Assembly (NCBI RefSeq): GCF_028747205.1
Contig: NZ_CP112880.1
Span: forward strand, 1,550,001 to 1,614,000
DNA length: 64,000 nucleotides
Direction of reading: 5' to 3'
From: Streptomyces sp. CA-278952
GTDB lineage: Bacteria; Actinomycetota; Actinomycetes; Streptomycetales; Streptomycetaceae
Part shown: piece by piece, positions 1-8,064 of the stretch
How the letters are laid out: every line of letters starts with the position of its first letter
Position numbering within the stretch: position 1 is the first letter of the stretch
Translations under genes and position numbers: made by a program
The notes under the pieces: generated by a model
Told to the model about the DNA's origin: nothing
Databases searched by the model: none
What the model saw: the letters and a program-made list of their open reading frames with translations, nothing else

Positions 1-308
1 GCGTTCGCCCTGCTGGCGGTGGTCATCGGCGGTACGACGTCGGTGATCGGCGCCCTGCTGGGCGCCGGGCTCATCGTCGCCACCCGGGACTGGGTCGCCG
101 GTTCCTGGCCCGGGCACGGGCCGCTGCTGCTCGGCGTGCTCTTCGTCGCCACCGTGTACCTGCTGCCGCGCGGCCTCGCGGGGCTGCGCGGTGGGTCCGG
201 CGGCGGGAGCGGGCCGCCGTCCGAGGCTCCCGTGGCCGGGGACGAGCCCCCGTCGGCACCCGCCCCCCACCTGGCGCCCGCCCCCGACCCCGCCGGGAAG
301 GTCTCCCC

Positions 309-312
<4 letters not shown>
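1..312 (+). CDS. Branched-chain amino acid type ABC transporter permease, C-terminal part
   Basis: The gene begins before the window; 103 codons and the stop are present. The visible part holds hydrophobic segments in the style of a LivM/LivH inner-membrane permease, with the Gly-rich turn GGTTSVIGALLGA near residues 10-22 that is typical of the last membrane helices, then a Pro/Ala-rich cytoplasmic tail. Its stop overlaps the next start by 4 bases (ATGA at 309), and two LivG/LivF-like ATPases follow, so it is the membrane subunit of that importer. The substrate (branched-chain amino acid, urea, aromatic acid or other) cannot be read from the sequence. Confidence 0.8.
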
Positions 313-1118
<806 letters not shown>

Positions 1119-1128
1119 CCGACGCCCG

Positions 1129-1857
1129 ATGCTCGAACTCACCGGCCTGACCGCGGGCTACCACGGCGGCACCGTCCTGCACGGGCTCGACCTGTCGGTC
1201 CCCGCCGGCACGGTCCACGCCGTCGTCGGCCACAACGGCGCCGGCAAGACCACCCTCGTCCACACCGTCGCCGGACTGATGCGCCCGAGCGCGGGAACCG
1301 TACGCCTCGACGGCCGCGAGGTGACGGGGCAGCCCGCTCACCGGATCGCCCGTGCCGGGATCGGGCTCGTACCGCAGGGCCGCCGGGTGTTCGCCGGGCT
1401 CACCGTCGACGAGCACCTGCGGCTGTCGTACCGGCCGCCGCGCCGGGGCGACCCGGAGCGCCCCAGCGTGTGGACCCCCGCGCGCGTTGCGGAGCTGCTG
1501 CCCCGGCTGGGCGAACGCCGGGGCAACCGGGGTGCGGAGCTGTCCGGCGGCGAGCAGCAGATGCTGGCGCTGGCCCGTGCCCTGCTCGGTTCGCCGCGGC
1601 TGCTGCTCCTCGACGAGCCGACCGAGGGCCTCGCCCCGGTGCTCGTCCGGCAGGTCCACGAGCTGGTGGCCACGCTGGCGGCCGAGGGCATCGCCGTGCT
1701 GCTGGTCTCCCCCAGCCCCGCCCAGGCCGTCGAGTCCGCCGGGGCGCTCACGGTCCTCACCTCGGGGCGGACGACGCTGCGCATGGACGGTGCGGACGCC
1801 CGCGCCGACGGCACCGCGTTGCACGCGGCGCTGGAGCTGGCGCCGACGGCGGTCTGA
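1129..1857 (+). CDS. ABC transporter ATP-binding protein, LivF type
   Basis: 242-residue second ATPase of the importer. Walker A GHNGAGKTT is at residues 34-42, signature LSGGEQQ at 138-144 and Walker B with LDEPTEGLAP at about 161-170; the TEGLAP sequence is characteristic of LivF. After Walker B, LivF proteins normally carry VEQN where other ABC ATPases have the H-loop; here the stretch reads VSPSPAQA (193-200), so neither the EQN signature nor a His is present. It is the last gene of the operon; a GC-rich hairpin with a TTTT tract follows. Confidence 0.87.
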   Translation: MLELTGLTAGYHGGTVLHGLDLSVPAGTVHAVVGHNGAGKTTLVHTVAGLMRPSAGTVRLDGREVTGQPAHRIARAGIGLVPQGRRVFAGLTVDEHLRLSYRPPRRGDPERPSVWTPARVAELLPRLGERRGNRGAELSGGEQQMLALARALLGSPRLLLLDEPTEGLAPVLVRQVHELVATLAAEGIAVLLVSPSPAQAVESAGALTVLTSGRTTLRMDGADARADGTALHAALELAPTAV

Positions 1858-1864
1858 CACGCGA

Positions 1865-1908
1865 GCGGGAAGGGGCGCGGCGCGGTCCAGGGCCGCCCCC
1901 TTTTCCCG
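1865..1908 (+). terminator. Hairpin with T-run after the ABC transporter operon
   Basis: GCGGGAAGGGG is mirrored by CCCCTTTTCCCGC with a 2-base bulge, enclosing an inner GC-rich stem. It lies 7 bases after the stop of the LivF-like gene and between convergent genes, so it is a plausible rho-independent terminator. Confidence 0.5.
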
Positions 1909-1910
1909 CC

Positions 1911-1949
1911 GACTTCCCGCCCTCTTCCCGCCCTCTTCCCGCCCTCGGG
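1911..1949. repeat. Short tandem repeat CTTCCCGCCCT between convergent genes
   Basis: An 11-12 base unit (CTTCCCGCCCT) occurs about three times in a row between the end of the ABC operon and the end of the minus-strand monooxygenase gene. No coding role is evident. Confidence 0.6.
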
Positions 1950-1953
1950 AGGC

Positions 1954-3171
1954 CTACCCGGCCTTCAGGCGGTGGCCGCCGAAGCCGCTGCGCCGGTCGG
2001 AGCCCTGGTTCTGGTCCTGCCACCACGTGTCGAACGCCGTCCGGTCCATGGCGGACCAGTCGGGTGTCCGCTCGACCTGCGCGGCGCCCATCCGGCGGGC
2101 GAGCGCGACCATGGCCGACCCGACGGGCCCGCGCCCGGCGTCGTAGCTCTCCAGCACCCCCTTCCAGCTGCCCCCGGCCGTCCAGGCGGCCTCCAGGGCG
2201 GTGGCGTCCTGGAGCGCCTTCACGCTGCCGCCGCCGATGTGCGGCCGGGCGACACTGGCGGCATCACCGACGAGCACCATCCGCCCCGAGGTGTAGTGCG
2301 GCGCCTCCAGGTCGTAGATGGGCTGGATGAAGGTGGTCTCGGCGGGGGTGCGGAGCACCCTGGCCGCCCAGTACGGCGGGAAGTTGTCCGCGACCAGGGC
2401 CCTCAGGTGCGCGGTCAGCTCGGAGTTGAGCCGCCCCGGCGGGAGGGAGGTGGGGGTCCGCAGGTCGGGGTGGAGGCCGTCCGCCTCGGGGGGCGCGGTG
2501 TAGAGGACCCAGTTGAGCCGGTGTCCGCCGACGCCGTCCGGGATGCGGTAGATCATGCAGTGACCGCCGGGGAAGACGATGTTGTGGGCGTCGTGGCCGT
2601 CCGACGGGAGGCCGGCGACCTCCGGCGACGTGCCGCGCCATCCGATGTATCCGGCGTACGTGGCGTCCGCGCCGGGGAACATGGCCTCGCGGACGACGGA
2701 GCGGTATCCGTCCGCCCCGATCACGGCGTCGAAGTGCTCCCGGTGCCCGTCCGCCAGGCGCAGCGTCACCCCGTCGGCGTCCGGCTCCACCCCGGTGACC
2801 ACCGCGCCGGACCGGTAGGAGACCTTCTCGGGCACCCGGTGGCGCAGTTCGCTCCACAGGGAGCCCCAGCTGTAGGCGCGGAAGGGGAACGGCTGCTCGC
2901 CGACGACCCGGCCGTGCTCGGCCTCGCCGTCCCGCACGCTCCACACCCGCCGGGTCAGCGGCGCCCAGGGCATCTCCGGGGCGACGTACCCGGCCTCCCT
3001 CAACTCGTCGTAGCGGTCGCTGTGGAGGGCGATTCCCACCCCTCTGTCACGGAGCCGGGCGTCCGCGCGTTCCAGGACGGTGATCCGCTCGGCTCCCCCG
3101 CGCGAGGCGGCCAGGGCCGCGGCACACCCCGCTATGCTGCCGCCGACCACGGCGACGCTGCCTCCACGCAT
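1954..3171 (-). CDS. FAD-dependent monooxygenase (p-hydroxybenzoate hydroxylase-like)
   Basis: 405 residues. The N-terminus has the FAD-binding dinucleotide fold GGSIAG within the first 15 residues; the conserved GADGYRS and the late GDAASVARPHIGGG motif that contacts FAD and NAD(P)H are both present. The protein is therefore a class A flavoprotein aromatic hydroxylase; the substrate is not evident. The start at 3171 is chosen because GGAG lies 8 bases upstream and the next residues enter the flavin fold at once. It sits 73 bases downstream of a CHMI-like tautomerase on the same strand, so the two may be co-transcribed and act on an aromatic compound. Confidence 0.85.
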   Translation of the reverse strand: MRGGSVAVVGGSIAGCAAALAASRGGAERITVLERADARLRDRGVGIALHSDRYDELREAGYVAPEMPWAPLTRRVWSVRDGEAEHGRVVGEQPFPFRAYSWGSLWSELRHRVPEKVSYRSGAVVTGVEPDADGVTLRLADGHREHFDAVIGADGYRSVVREAMFPGADATYAGYIGWRGTSPEVAGLPSDGHDAHNIVFPGGHCMIYRIPDGVGGHRLNWVLYTAPPEADGLHPDLRTPTSLPPGRLNSELTAHLRALVADNFPPYWAARVLRTPAETTFIQPIYDLEAPHYTSGRMVLVGDAASVARPHIGGGSVKALQDATALEAAWTAGGSWKGVLESYDAGRGPVGSAMVALARRMGAAQVERTPDWSAMDRTAFDTWWQDQNQGSDRRSGFGGHRLKAG

Positions 3172-3244
3172 GTCTGGCACTCCACTCACTCGACGTTCCG
3201 GCCTTCCTGTCCTGCCCACCCGACCTACCCGACGCGGTACCCGT

Positions 3245-3595
3245 TCAGCGCTTCCGGAAGGCCGCGTCCAGGTCGGGGACCTCGACGGAGGCGTGCAGGG
3301 TCACGCCGTCGCCCGGCTCGACCCGGGCGGCGATCAGATCGAGTACGGCGTCCGCGAGGCGGATCTTGGTCGCGTCGGTGCGGCCGTGGAGCAGGCGTAT
3401 CTCGATGTGCAGGACGGCGTGACCTTCGACCCGGTCGCCGATGACGAAGTCGTCGACGCGGCGGAAGCGGGTCTTGCAGGCCTCCGGGCGGGTGTCGACG
3501 GTGGCGGCTATGAGCGGGTGCAGGGCGAACGCAAAGGCCTGGCGGTCGAAGGTCGCGGCGAGCGTGCCGGAGTAGTCGACGGTGATCTGCGGCAT
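3245..3595 (-). CDS. 5-carboxymethyl-2-hydroxymuconate isomerase-like tautomerase
   Basis: 116 residues beginning MPQITVDYS. After Met removal the N-terminal Pro would be the catalytic base, as in the CHMI/4-oxalocrotonate tautomerase superfamily, and the length matches CHMI (about 115-126). In homoprotocatechuate breakdown CHMI isomerises 5-carboxymethyl-2-hydroxymuconate; no other gene of that pathway is nearby, so the real substrate is open. The start at 3595 is supported by GGAG 8 bases upstream and by the need for Pro at position 2. The FAD monooxygenase lies directly downstream. Confidence 0.8.
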   Translation of the reverse strand: MPQITVDYSGTLAATFDRQAFAFALHPLIAATVDTRPEACKTRFRRVDDFVIGDRVEGHAVLHIEIRLLHGRTDATKIRLADAVLDLIAARVEPGDGVTLHASVEVPDLDAAFRKR

Positions 3596-3853
3596 GGGGG
3601 CAACTCCACGGAGAACAAGGTGGGATGGGACTTCCGCTCGTACGGAGGGAACGGTAGCCGAACACGGGCGCGGGTCGGAGCTCGCCTGTCGTCCGTGCGG
3701 AGCACTCGGCAGCCGCCCCGGCCGGCGCCTGCTCCGGTCGGCCCCGCCCGCACTGCGCACCCGGGCGCACGGTCCTACCGTCCGTGCTGACCTCGTCACC
3801 CGGAGACCCGGTCGTCGATCTGATCAAGGAAGGGTGAGCCGGAGTTCCGCCGC
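3596..3853. other. Intergenic stretch between the divergent tautomerase and alkB-like genes
   Basis: About 260 bases without a convincing reading frame. It must contain the promoter of the minus-strand tautomerase/monooxygenase pair; I do not see a clear -35/-10 pair for it. The alkB promoter elements start at 3854. Confidence 0.5.
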
Positions 3854-3911
3854 CGAACGCTGTTCGCCCACGCTATTCGCACACCTGCTCGAATAGCGTT
3901 AGGCTCTCCCC
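3854..3911 (+). promoter_or_regulatory. alkB-like promoter with inverted repeats and leaderless start
   Basis: A -35 TTCGCA (3876-3881) and -10 TAGGCT (3900-3905) are separated by 18 bases. Six bases lie between the -10 and ATG 3912, which places the predicted transcript start on the A of the start codon; no Shine-Dalgarno is visible. A perfect 10-base inverted repeat, ACGCTATTCG (3870-3879) and CGAATAGCGT (3890-3899), covers the -35 and abuts the -10, as an operator would. A second small dyad CGAACGCTGTTCG (3854-3866) lies just upstream; it resembles a LexA site but has 3 rather than 4 central bases. Confidence 0.7.
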
Positions 3912-4541
3912 ATGGCCGTACACCTGCAAAGCTCGCTTTTCGACCAGGAGGCCGAGGTCGGAACCGGCCCCCTGAGCGGACTTCGGCGTACCGATCTGGG
4001 CCACGGGGCCTGGATCGACGTACTGCCGCAGTGGCTCCGGGGCGCGGACACCCTGTTCCAGACGTTGGTCCGCGAGGTCGATTGGCGGGCCGAGCAGCGC
4101 GTCATGTACGAGCGCGTGGTGGCGGTCCCCCGGCTGCTGGCCTTCTTCGGCCGCCGCGACCCCCTTCCGCATCCGGCCCTGGAAGCCGCCCGCACCGCGC
4201 TGGGCAGGCACTACGCGGCCGAGCTGGGCGAACCGTTCACCACGGCGGGGCTGTGCTTCTACCGGGACGGACAGGACGGGGTGGCCTGGCACGGCGACAC
4301 CATCGGCCGCGGCGGCACCGAGGACACGATGGTCGCGATCCTCTCGCTGGGCGCCCCCCGGCACCTCGCGCTCCGACCACGCCGCCCGGGTCCCACCCCC
4401 GTCCGCAGGCCGCTCGGGCACGGTGACCTGATCGTCATGGGCGGCAGTTGCCAGCGCACCTGGGAGCACGCGATCCCGAAGACCGCGCGGGCCGTCGGAC
4501 CGCGCATCAGTGTGCAGTTCCGGCCCGACGGGGTGCGCTGA
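3912..4541 (+). CDS. alkB: AlkB-type 2-oxoglutarate/Fe(II)-dependent dioxygenase
   Basis: 209 residues, the usual AlkB length. Iron ligands His127 and Asp129 (WHGD) and His186 (HAIPK) are all present, and the 2-oxoglutarate-binding Arg pair appears as GPRISVQFR (about 198 and 204). AlkB proteins remove methyl groups from N1-methyladenine and N3-methylcytosine in damaged DNA or RNA by oxidation. The gene stands alone, with a probable leaderless promoter carrying a strong inverted repeat, which suggests damage-responsive control. The DNA substrate preference is inferred from the family. Confidence 0.88.
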   Translation: MAVHLQSSLFDQEAEVGTGPLSGLRRTDLGHGAWIDVLPQWLRGADTLFQTLVREVDWRAEQRVMYERVVAVPRLLAFFGRRDPLPHPALEAARTALGRHYAAELGEPFTTAGLCFYRDGQDGVAWHGDTIGRGGTEDTMVAILSLGAPRHLALRPRRPGPTPVRRPLGHGDLIVMGGSCQRTWEHAIPKTARAVGPRISVQFRPDGVR

Positions 4542-4675
4542 GCCCGGCGGGCGCGGGCTCCGGACCATCCGGACCGAGCAGGCCCTGCCGTCGGCCTGAA
4601 CCGGCTGACGCCCGCACCGCCATGGACCCGCCATTGGGCGCTGCCCGTGAACAGCACCCGTGGCCAGCAGCGTTG

Positions 4676-4717
4676 TTGACAACCCAACAGACATCGACTT
4701 AGGTATGCCTTACCTAA
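4676..4717 (+). promoter_or_regulatory. Iron-box promoter (DmdR/IdeR-type operator)
   Basis: TTGACA (4676-4681) is followed after 17 bases by TTAGGT (4699-4704), a good vegetative promoter. The -10 lies inside TTAGGTATGCCTTACCTAA (4699-4717), which matches the 19-base iron box bound by DmdR/IdeR. The dyad extends to perfect 11-base arms, CGACTTAGGTA (4695-4705) and TACCTAAGTCG (4711-4721), with 5 bases between. A repressor bound here would block the polymerase when iron is plentiful. The first downstream gene starts at 4772. The rest of 4542-4675 shows nothing I can name. Confidence 0.88.
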
Positions 4718-4771
4718 GTCGACTGGGTGTCCGTGGTCCTGGTTACCGATGCCGAGAAAGGTGCTCATCTC

Positions 4772-5308
4772 ATGAGTGCTGTTCCCTCCACCCGCACCGT
4801 CGCCCGCGCGGGCCTCGCCGCGTTCGCCGCCGCCGCGCTGGCCCTGACCTTCGCCTCCCCCGCCGCCGCCGCGACCGGCACCCGTACGGTCACCGACGGG
4901 GGCGCCACCTACAACCTGTCGCTCTCCGGGCCCGACACCGCAGCCGCCGCGGGCGCCAACATCACCGTCACCGGTAGCGGTTACAACACCGGCCAGGGCG
5001 TCTACGTGAGCCTGTGCGTGGTGAACGGGGCCCAGGGCGCCAACAAGCCCTCGCCCTGCCTCGGCGGCCAGGACCAGTCCGGCACCACCGGCGCCTCGCA
5101 CTGGGTGTCCGGTCTGGGCGGCGGCCTCCCCAACACCTCGCCGTTCGGAGCGGGCGGCACCTTCAGCGTCCGGATACACGTCAAGGCCGACCTCGGCGGC
5201 GGCAACGTCTGCGGTGACACCGTCGAGTGCGCCATCGTGACCCGCGCCGACCACACCGACACCAACGACCGCAAGTACGACGTCCACGCGCCGATCAACT
5301 TCGTGTAA
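4772..5308 (+). CDS. Iron-regulated secreted protein with neocarzinostatin-like domain
   Basis: 178 residues. A Sec signal peptide (basic start, Ala/Leu core, cleavage near ASPAAAA at about residue 33) leads into one domain with GxNITVTGSGY, then two Cys pairs (SLC...SPC and NVC...VEC) and the ending AIVTRADH. This pattern recalls the Ig-like neocarzinostatin/antibiotic-apoprotein fold and is repeated in the N-terminal domain of the next gene, so the two are paralogues. The start at 4772 has GAGAAAGG upstream. The iron box implies expression under iron limitation, and export suggests a role in surface iron or haem handling, which is inference; no known haem-binding motif is visible. Confidence 0.75.
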   Translation: MSAVPSTRTVARAGLAAFAAAALALTFASPAAAATGTRTVTDGGATYNLSLSGPDTAAAAGANITVTGSGYNTGQGVYVSLCVVNGAQGANKPSPCLGGQDQSGTTGASHWVSGLGGGLPNTSPFGAGGTFSVRIHVKADLGGGNVCGDTVECAIVTRADHTDTNDRKYDVHAPINFV

Positions 5309-5351
5309 CGGGGACCGACTGCGAGCAGCACCGCATCACTCCGTCCAGCAC

Positions 5352-5370
5352 TGCTCAACTCCCTTGAGCA
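5352..5370 (+). other. Small hairpin between the two iron-regulated genes
   Basis: TGCTCAA and TTGAGCA form a perfect 7-bp stem with a 5-base loop in the 133-base gap between the paired genes. It could trim or stabilise the transcript so that the small secreted protein is made in excess of the anchored one; this role is inference. Confidence 0.45.
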
Positions 5371-5441
5371 TCCCAGCCATTCGCCCGGTCCCGGCCGCTC
5401 GTGCCGGGGCCGGGCTCCCCCGCGTCGTGACGAGGAATGAC

Positions 5442-7688
5442 ATGACATCCACTCCGGGCACCGCTCCCGGCACCCCGCCGAGCGGCCGCCGCAGACTCGG
5501 ACCCCGGGCGGGCACGGCCGCCGTCGCCGCCCTGCTGCTCGCGGCGATCCCCACGGGCGCGGCGGTCAGCGCCGACGCCGGCACCCCGAAGACCGGCACC
5601 GGCCCCCGGGGACAGAAGCTGACCGTCTCGGCCACCACCGGACTCGACCCGGCCGGTGAGAAGGTCCGCGTCACCGGCGAGGGGTACGGCCTCACATCCG
5701 GCATCTACGTCGCCCTGTGCAAGGACAACGGTGACAACCGGGTGCCCTCCCCCTGCCTCGGCGGCGCGGACATGAGCGGCGGCTCGAAGACCTCGCAGTG
5801 GATCGTGCCGCCGGGCGACCCGTACGAGGGCGAACTCGCCCGCGCCTTCGGGCCCGGCGGAACCTTCGACGTGGAGATCGAGATCCCGGCGAAGGGCGAC
5901 GGCCTCGACTGCGCCACGGTGGCCTGCTCCCTCGTCACCCGGGCCGACCACCGCTCCAGTGGCGACCGGTCGCAGGACGTCCGCATACCCGTCGCCTTCG
6001 CGGGCCAGGAGCCGGGCGAACCGGGCGGCGAGGGCGTCGACGTGCCCGCGGGGACCGTCTCCTACCAGGCCGCCGCCGACTTCACCGCGGCCGGCAAGCC
6101 GCTGGACCTGCTGCTGCACCCCGACTCGAAGAAGCTGTACGTCGGCGCGGACAACCTCCCCGACACCGCGGACGTCGACGAGCGCGGGCTGCATATGCTG
6201 AACCCCGAGGACGGCAAGGCCGAGAGCTGGATCAGCCAGGCCCCCGGGCCCACCGGGGAGGTGCGCGCCTCGGCGGCCGCCCGCATCGCGGGACCGCTGC
6301 CGGGCGACGGTGTCGTCTACAACTACCCGCTGCGAGGCGTCGGGAGCGCCAAGGCCGGCGACGAGAAGGCCTCGGGCGTCTGGCTCACCGGGTCCACCAT
6401 CACCGACATCGCCCCTGGTACGACCCCGCGCACGGTGCTGGTCGCCCAGGGCGCGAAGCTCTCCGAGATCGACCGGGGCACCGGAACGGCGACCCGGAGC
6501 CTCACCCTCCCCGGCGGCACGCAGTTCGCCGCCGACCCCGCCCGGGGCGCGCTCTGGTTCAGCGACTTCGCGGCCGGGCAGCTGCACCGGGTGGACCTCG
6601 CGTCGTTCACGGTCACCGCCTCCTTTGCACTGCCCGGCGCCGAGGGCATGGCCGGATTCACCGAGACGGACCCGGCCACCGGCGCGGTGTGGGTCGGCGT
6701 CAACCGGTCCGTACTGGTCCTCGACGCCGCCGGCAAGCCGCTCAAGACGCTCGTCGGGGCGGACCTGGCCCGCGACGCCGCCTTCGACGAGGCGACGGGC
6801 CGGGCCTACGTGGCCTGGCAGGACGGCGGGGACCTCTCCGATCCGGCCAACGACAACAACGGCACGCTGACCGTGTACGACACCGAGGACTTCGCCGTGG
6901 CCGCGAAGGACGTGTCGCTGCCCGGCAACCACTCCCAGTCCGGCGCGGCCTCGCTCGCCGTCGAGCCGGGCGGGGCCACCGTCTTCGTGACGAACCCCGC
7001 CGAGGGCAAGATCACCAAGCTGGTCCGGCAGGTGTCGCCGCTGGTGACCCGCGCGCCCGCCGACCTGGCGGCCGAGGACGGCGAGGAAGTCACCCTCACC
7101 GCGGCGGCGCAGGGTTCCCCGGAGCCCACGCTCCGCTGGCAGGTCAGCACCGATGACTCGGTGACCTGGCAGGACGTCGAGGGCGCGACCGGGCCGGCCC
7201 TCAGGTTCACCGCGAGGACCGCGCAGGACGGCTACCGCTACCGCGCCGAGTTCCGCAACGACGTCGGCACCACCCGCACCTCGGCCGCGACGCTCACCGT
7301 CACGGCGCCGCCCACCGGAGGCGGGGAGACAGGCGGCGACAGCGGCGGTGGCGCCTCGACCGGCGGCGGCAGCACGGAAGGTGACGGGACGGCAGGTGGT
7401 GCGGTCGGTACGCGGTCGGGCGGCGGCTCCACCACCGGGGGCTCCGGCTCCAGCGGTACGGCCGACGGCGCCACCGGTACGGCCGACGGCTCCGGCGCGT
7501 CCGGTGGCGCCGGTTCCACGGTCGCCGGTGGCGCCGGCGGCGGCACCGGGGCCGCCGCCACGTCCGGTGGCGGCCTGGCCGCCACCGGGGTCTCGGTGAT
7601 GTCGGCAACTCTCGTGGCAGCGGGACTCGTTGGCGCCGGGCTGCTGGTCCACCGGCGCACCAGGAGGCGCACGGACGGCGTGTCCTGA
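5442..7688 (+). CDS. Cell-wall-anchored propeller/Ig protein with neocarzinostatin-like N-domain and LAATG sorting signal
   Basis: 748 residues. In order: signal peptide (about 1-45); a domain homologous to the preceding small secreted protein, with the same Cys pattern and the ending SLVTRADH (about 60-190); a large YVTN/propeller-like region (about 200-530, with KKLYVGADN and TVFVTNPAEGK strands); an Ig-like domain with RWQVSTDDSVTWQ (about 545-635); a Gly/Ser/Thr linker; then LAATG (712-716), a hydrophobic helix and HRRTRRR. LAXTG with such a tail is the substrate motif of streptomycete class E sortases, so the protein should be covalently attached to the wall. GAGGAA precedes ATG 5442. 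It is probably co-transcribed from the iron-box promoter. Confidence 0.8.
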   Translation: MTSTPGTAPGTPPSGRRRLGPRAGTAAVAALLLAAIPTGAAVSADAGTPKTGTGPRGQKLTVSATTGLDPAGEKVRVTGEGYGLTSGIYVALCKDNGDNRVPSPCLGGADMSGGSKTSQWIVPPGDPYEGELARAFGPGGTFDVEIEIPAKGDGLDCATVACSLVTRADHRSSGDRSQDVRIPVAFAGQEPGEPGGEGVDVPAGTVSYQAAADFTAAGKPLDLLLHPDSKKLYVGADNLPDTADVDERGLHMLNPEDGKAESWISQAPGPTGEVRASAAARIAGPLPGDGVVYNYPLRGVGSAKAGDEKASGVWLTGSTITDIAPGTTPRTVLVAQGAKLSEIDRGTGTATRSLTLPGGTQFAADPARGALWFSDFAAGQLHRVDLASFTVTASFALPGAEGMAGFTETDPATGAVWVGVNRSVLVLDAAGKPLKTLVGADLARDAAFDEATGRAYVAWQDGGDLSDPANDNNGTLTVYDTEDFAVAAKDVSLPGNHSQSGAASLAVEPGGATVFVTNPAEGKITKLVRQVSPLVTRAPADLAAEDGEEVTLTAAAQGSPEPTLRWQVSTDDSVTWQDVEGATGPALRFTARTAQDGYRYRAEFRNDVGTTRTSAATLTVTAPPTGGGETGGDSGGGASTGGGSTEGDGTAGGAVGTRSGGGSTTGGSGSSGTADGATGTADGSGASGGAGSTVAGGAGGGTGAAATSGGGLAATGVSVMSATLVAAGLVGAGLLVHRRTRRRTDGVS

Positions 7689-7695
7689 CCCCGAA

Positions 7696-7776
7696 GCGCC
7701 CGCCCACCCCCCTCGGGATGGGCGGGCGCATCCGCGAACCCCCTGGCCGGGCACGCCGCCGGCCAGGGGGTTCGCG
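7696..7776 (+). terminator. Two consecutive strong hairpins (tandem terminator)
   Basis: First hairpin: GCGCCCGCCCA (7696-7706) with TGGGCGGGCGC (7719-7729), 11 bp, loop 12. Second: perfect 18-bp stem between 7733-7750 and 7759-7776 (arms start CGCGAACCCCC and end GGGGGTTCGCG), loop 8. They lie immediately after the wall-protein stop and should isolate the iron-regulated pair from the polysaccharide locus. The remaining 7777-8064 must hold the promoter of the next gene; I see only a possible -10 TATCGT near 7975. Confidence 0.85.
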
Positions 7777-8064
7777 CGTTCCCGCCGGAGCGCACCGGAG
7801 CCGGGGCCCCGTCGGCCGCCCTCCCGCGCCGCCCGCCACAAGCGCTTACCGGTCCGCCCCTCCCTCAACATCCGTACGCACAAGGCGACATCGGATGGTT
7901 CCGGCCGATCGGAGGCGTCTGGAACGGGCCGTCTGAACTTCACGAGAACTCCAGCGAAATGGCACGTGTGTGGATATCGTGCACCGAGCGAGGGCGCATC
8001 CGTCAGTCCATGGGATCGGCGGATGCGTCCCGTTTGTGGGGGTGCGACTGTGACTGGGGGGTTC

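Noticed and set aside
3854..3866. LexA (SOS) box upstream of alkB
   Set aside because: The arms CGAAC and GTTCG are present, but only 3 bases separate the GAAC and GTTC cores instead of the 4 of the actinobacterial/Bacillus site, so I describe it only as a dyad.
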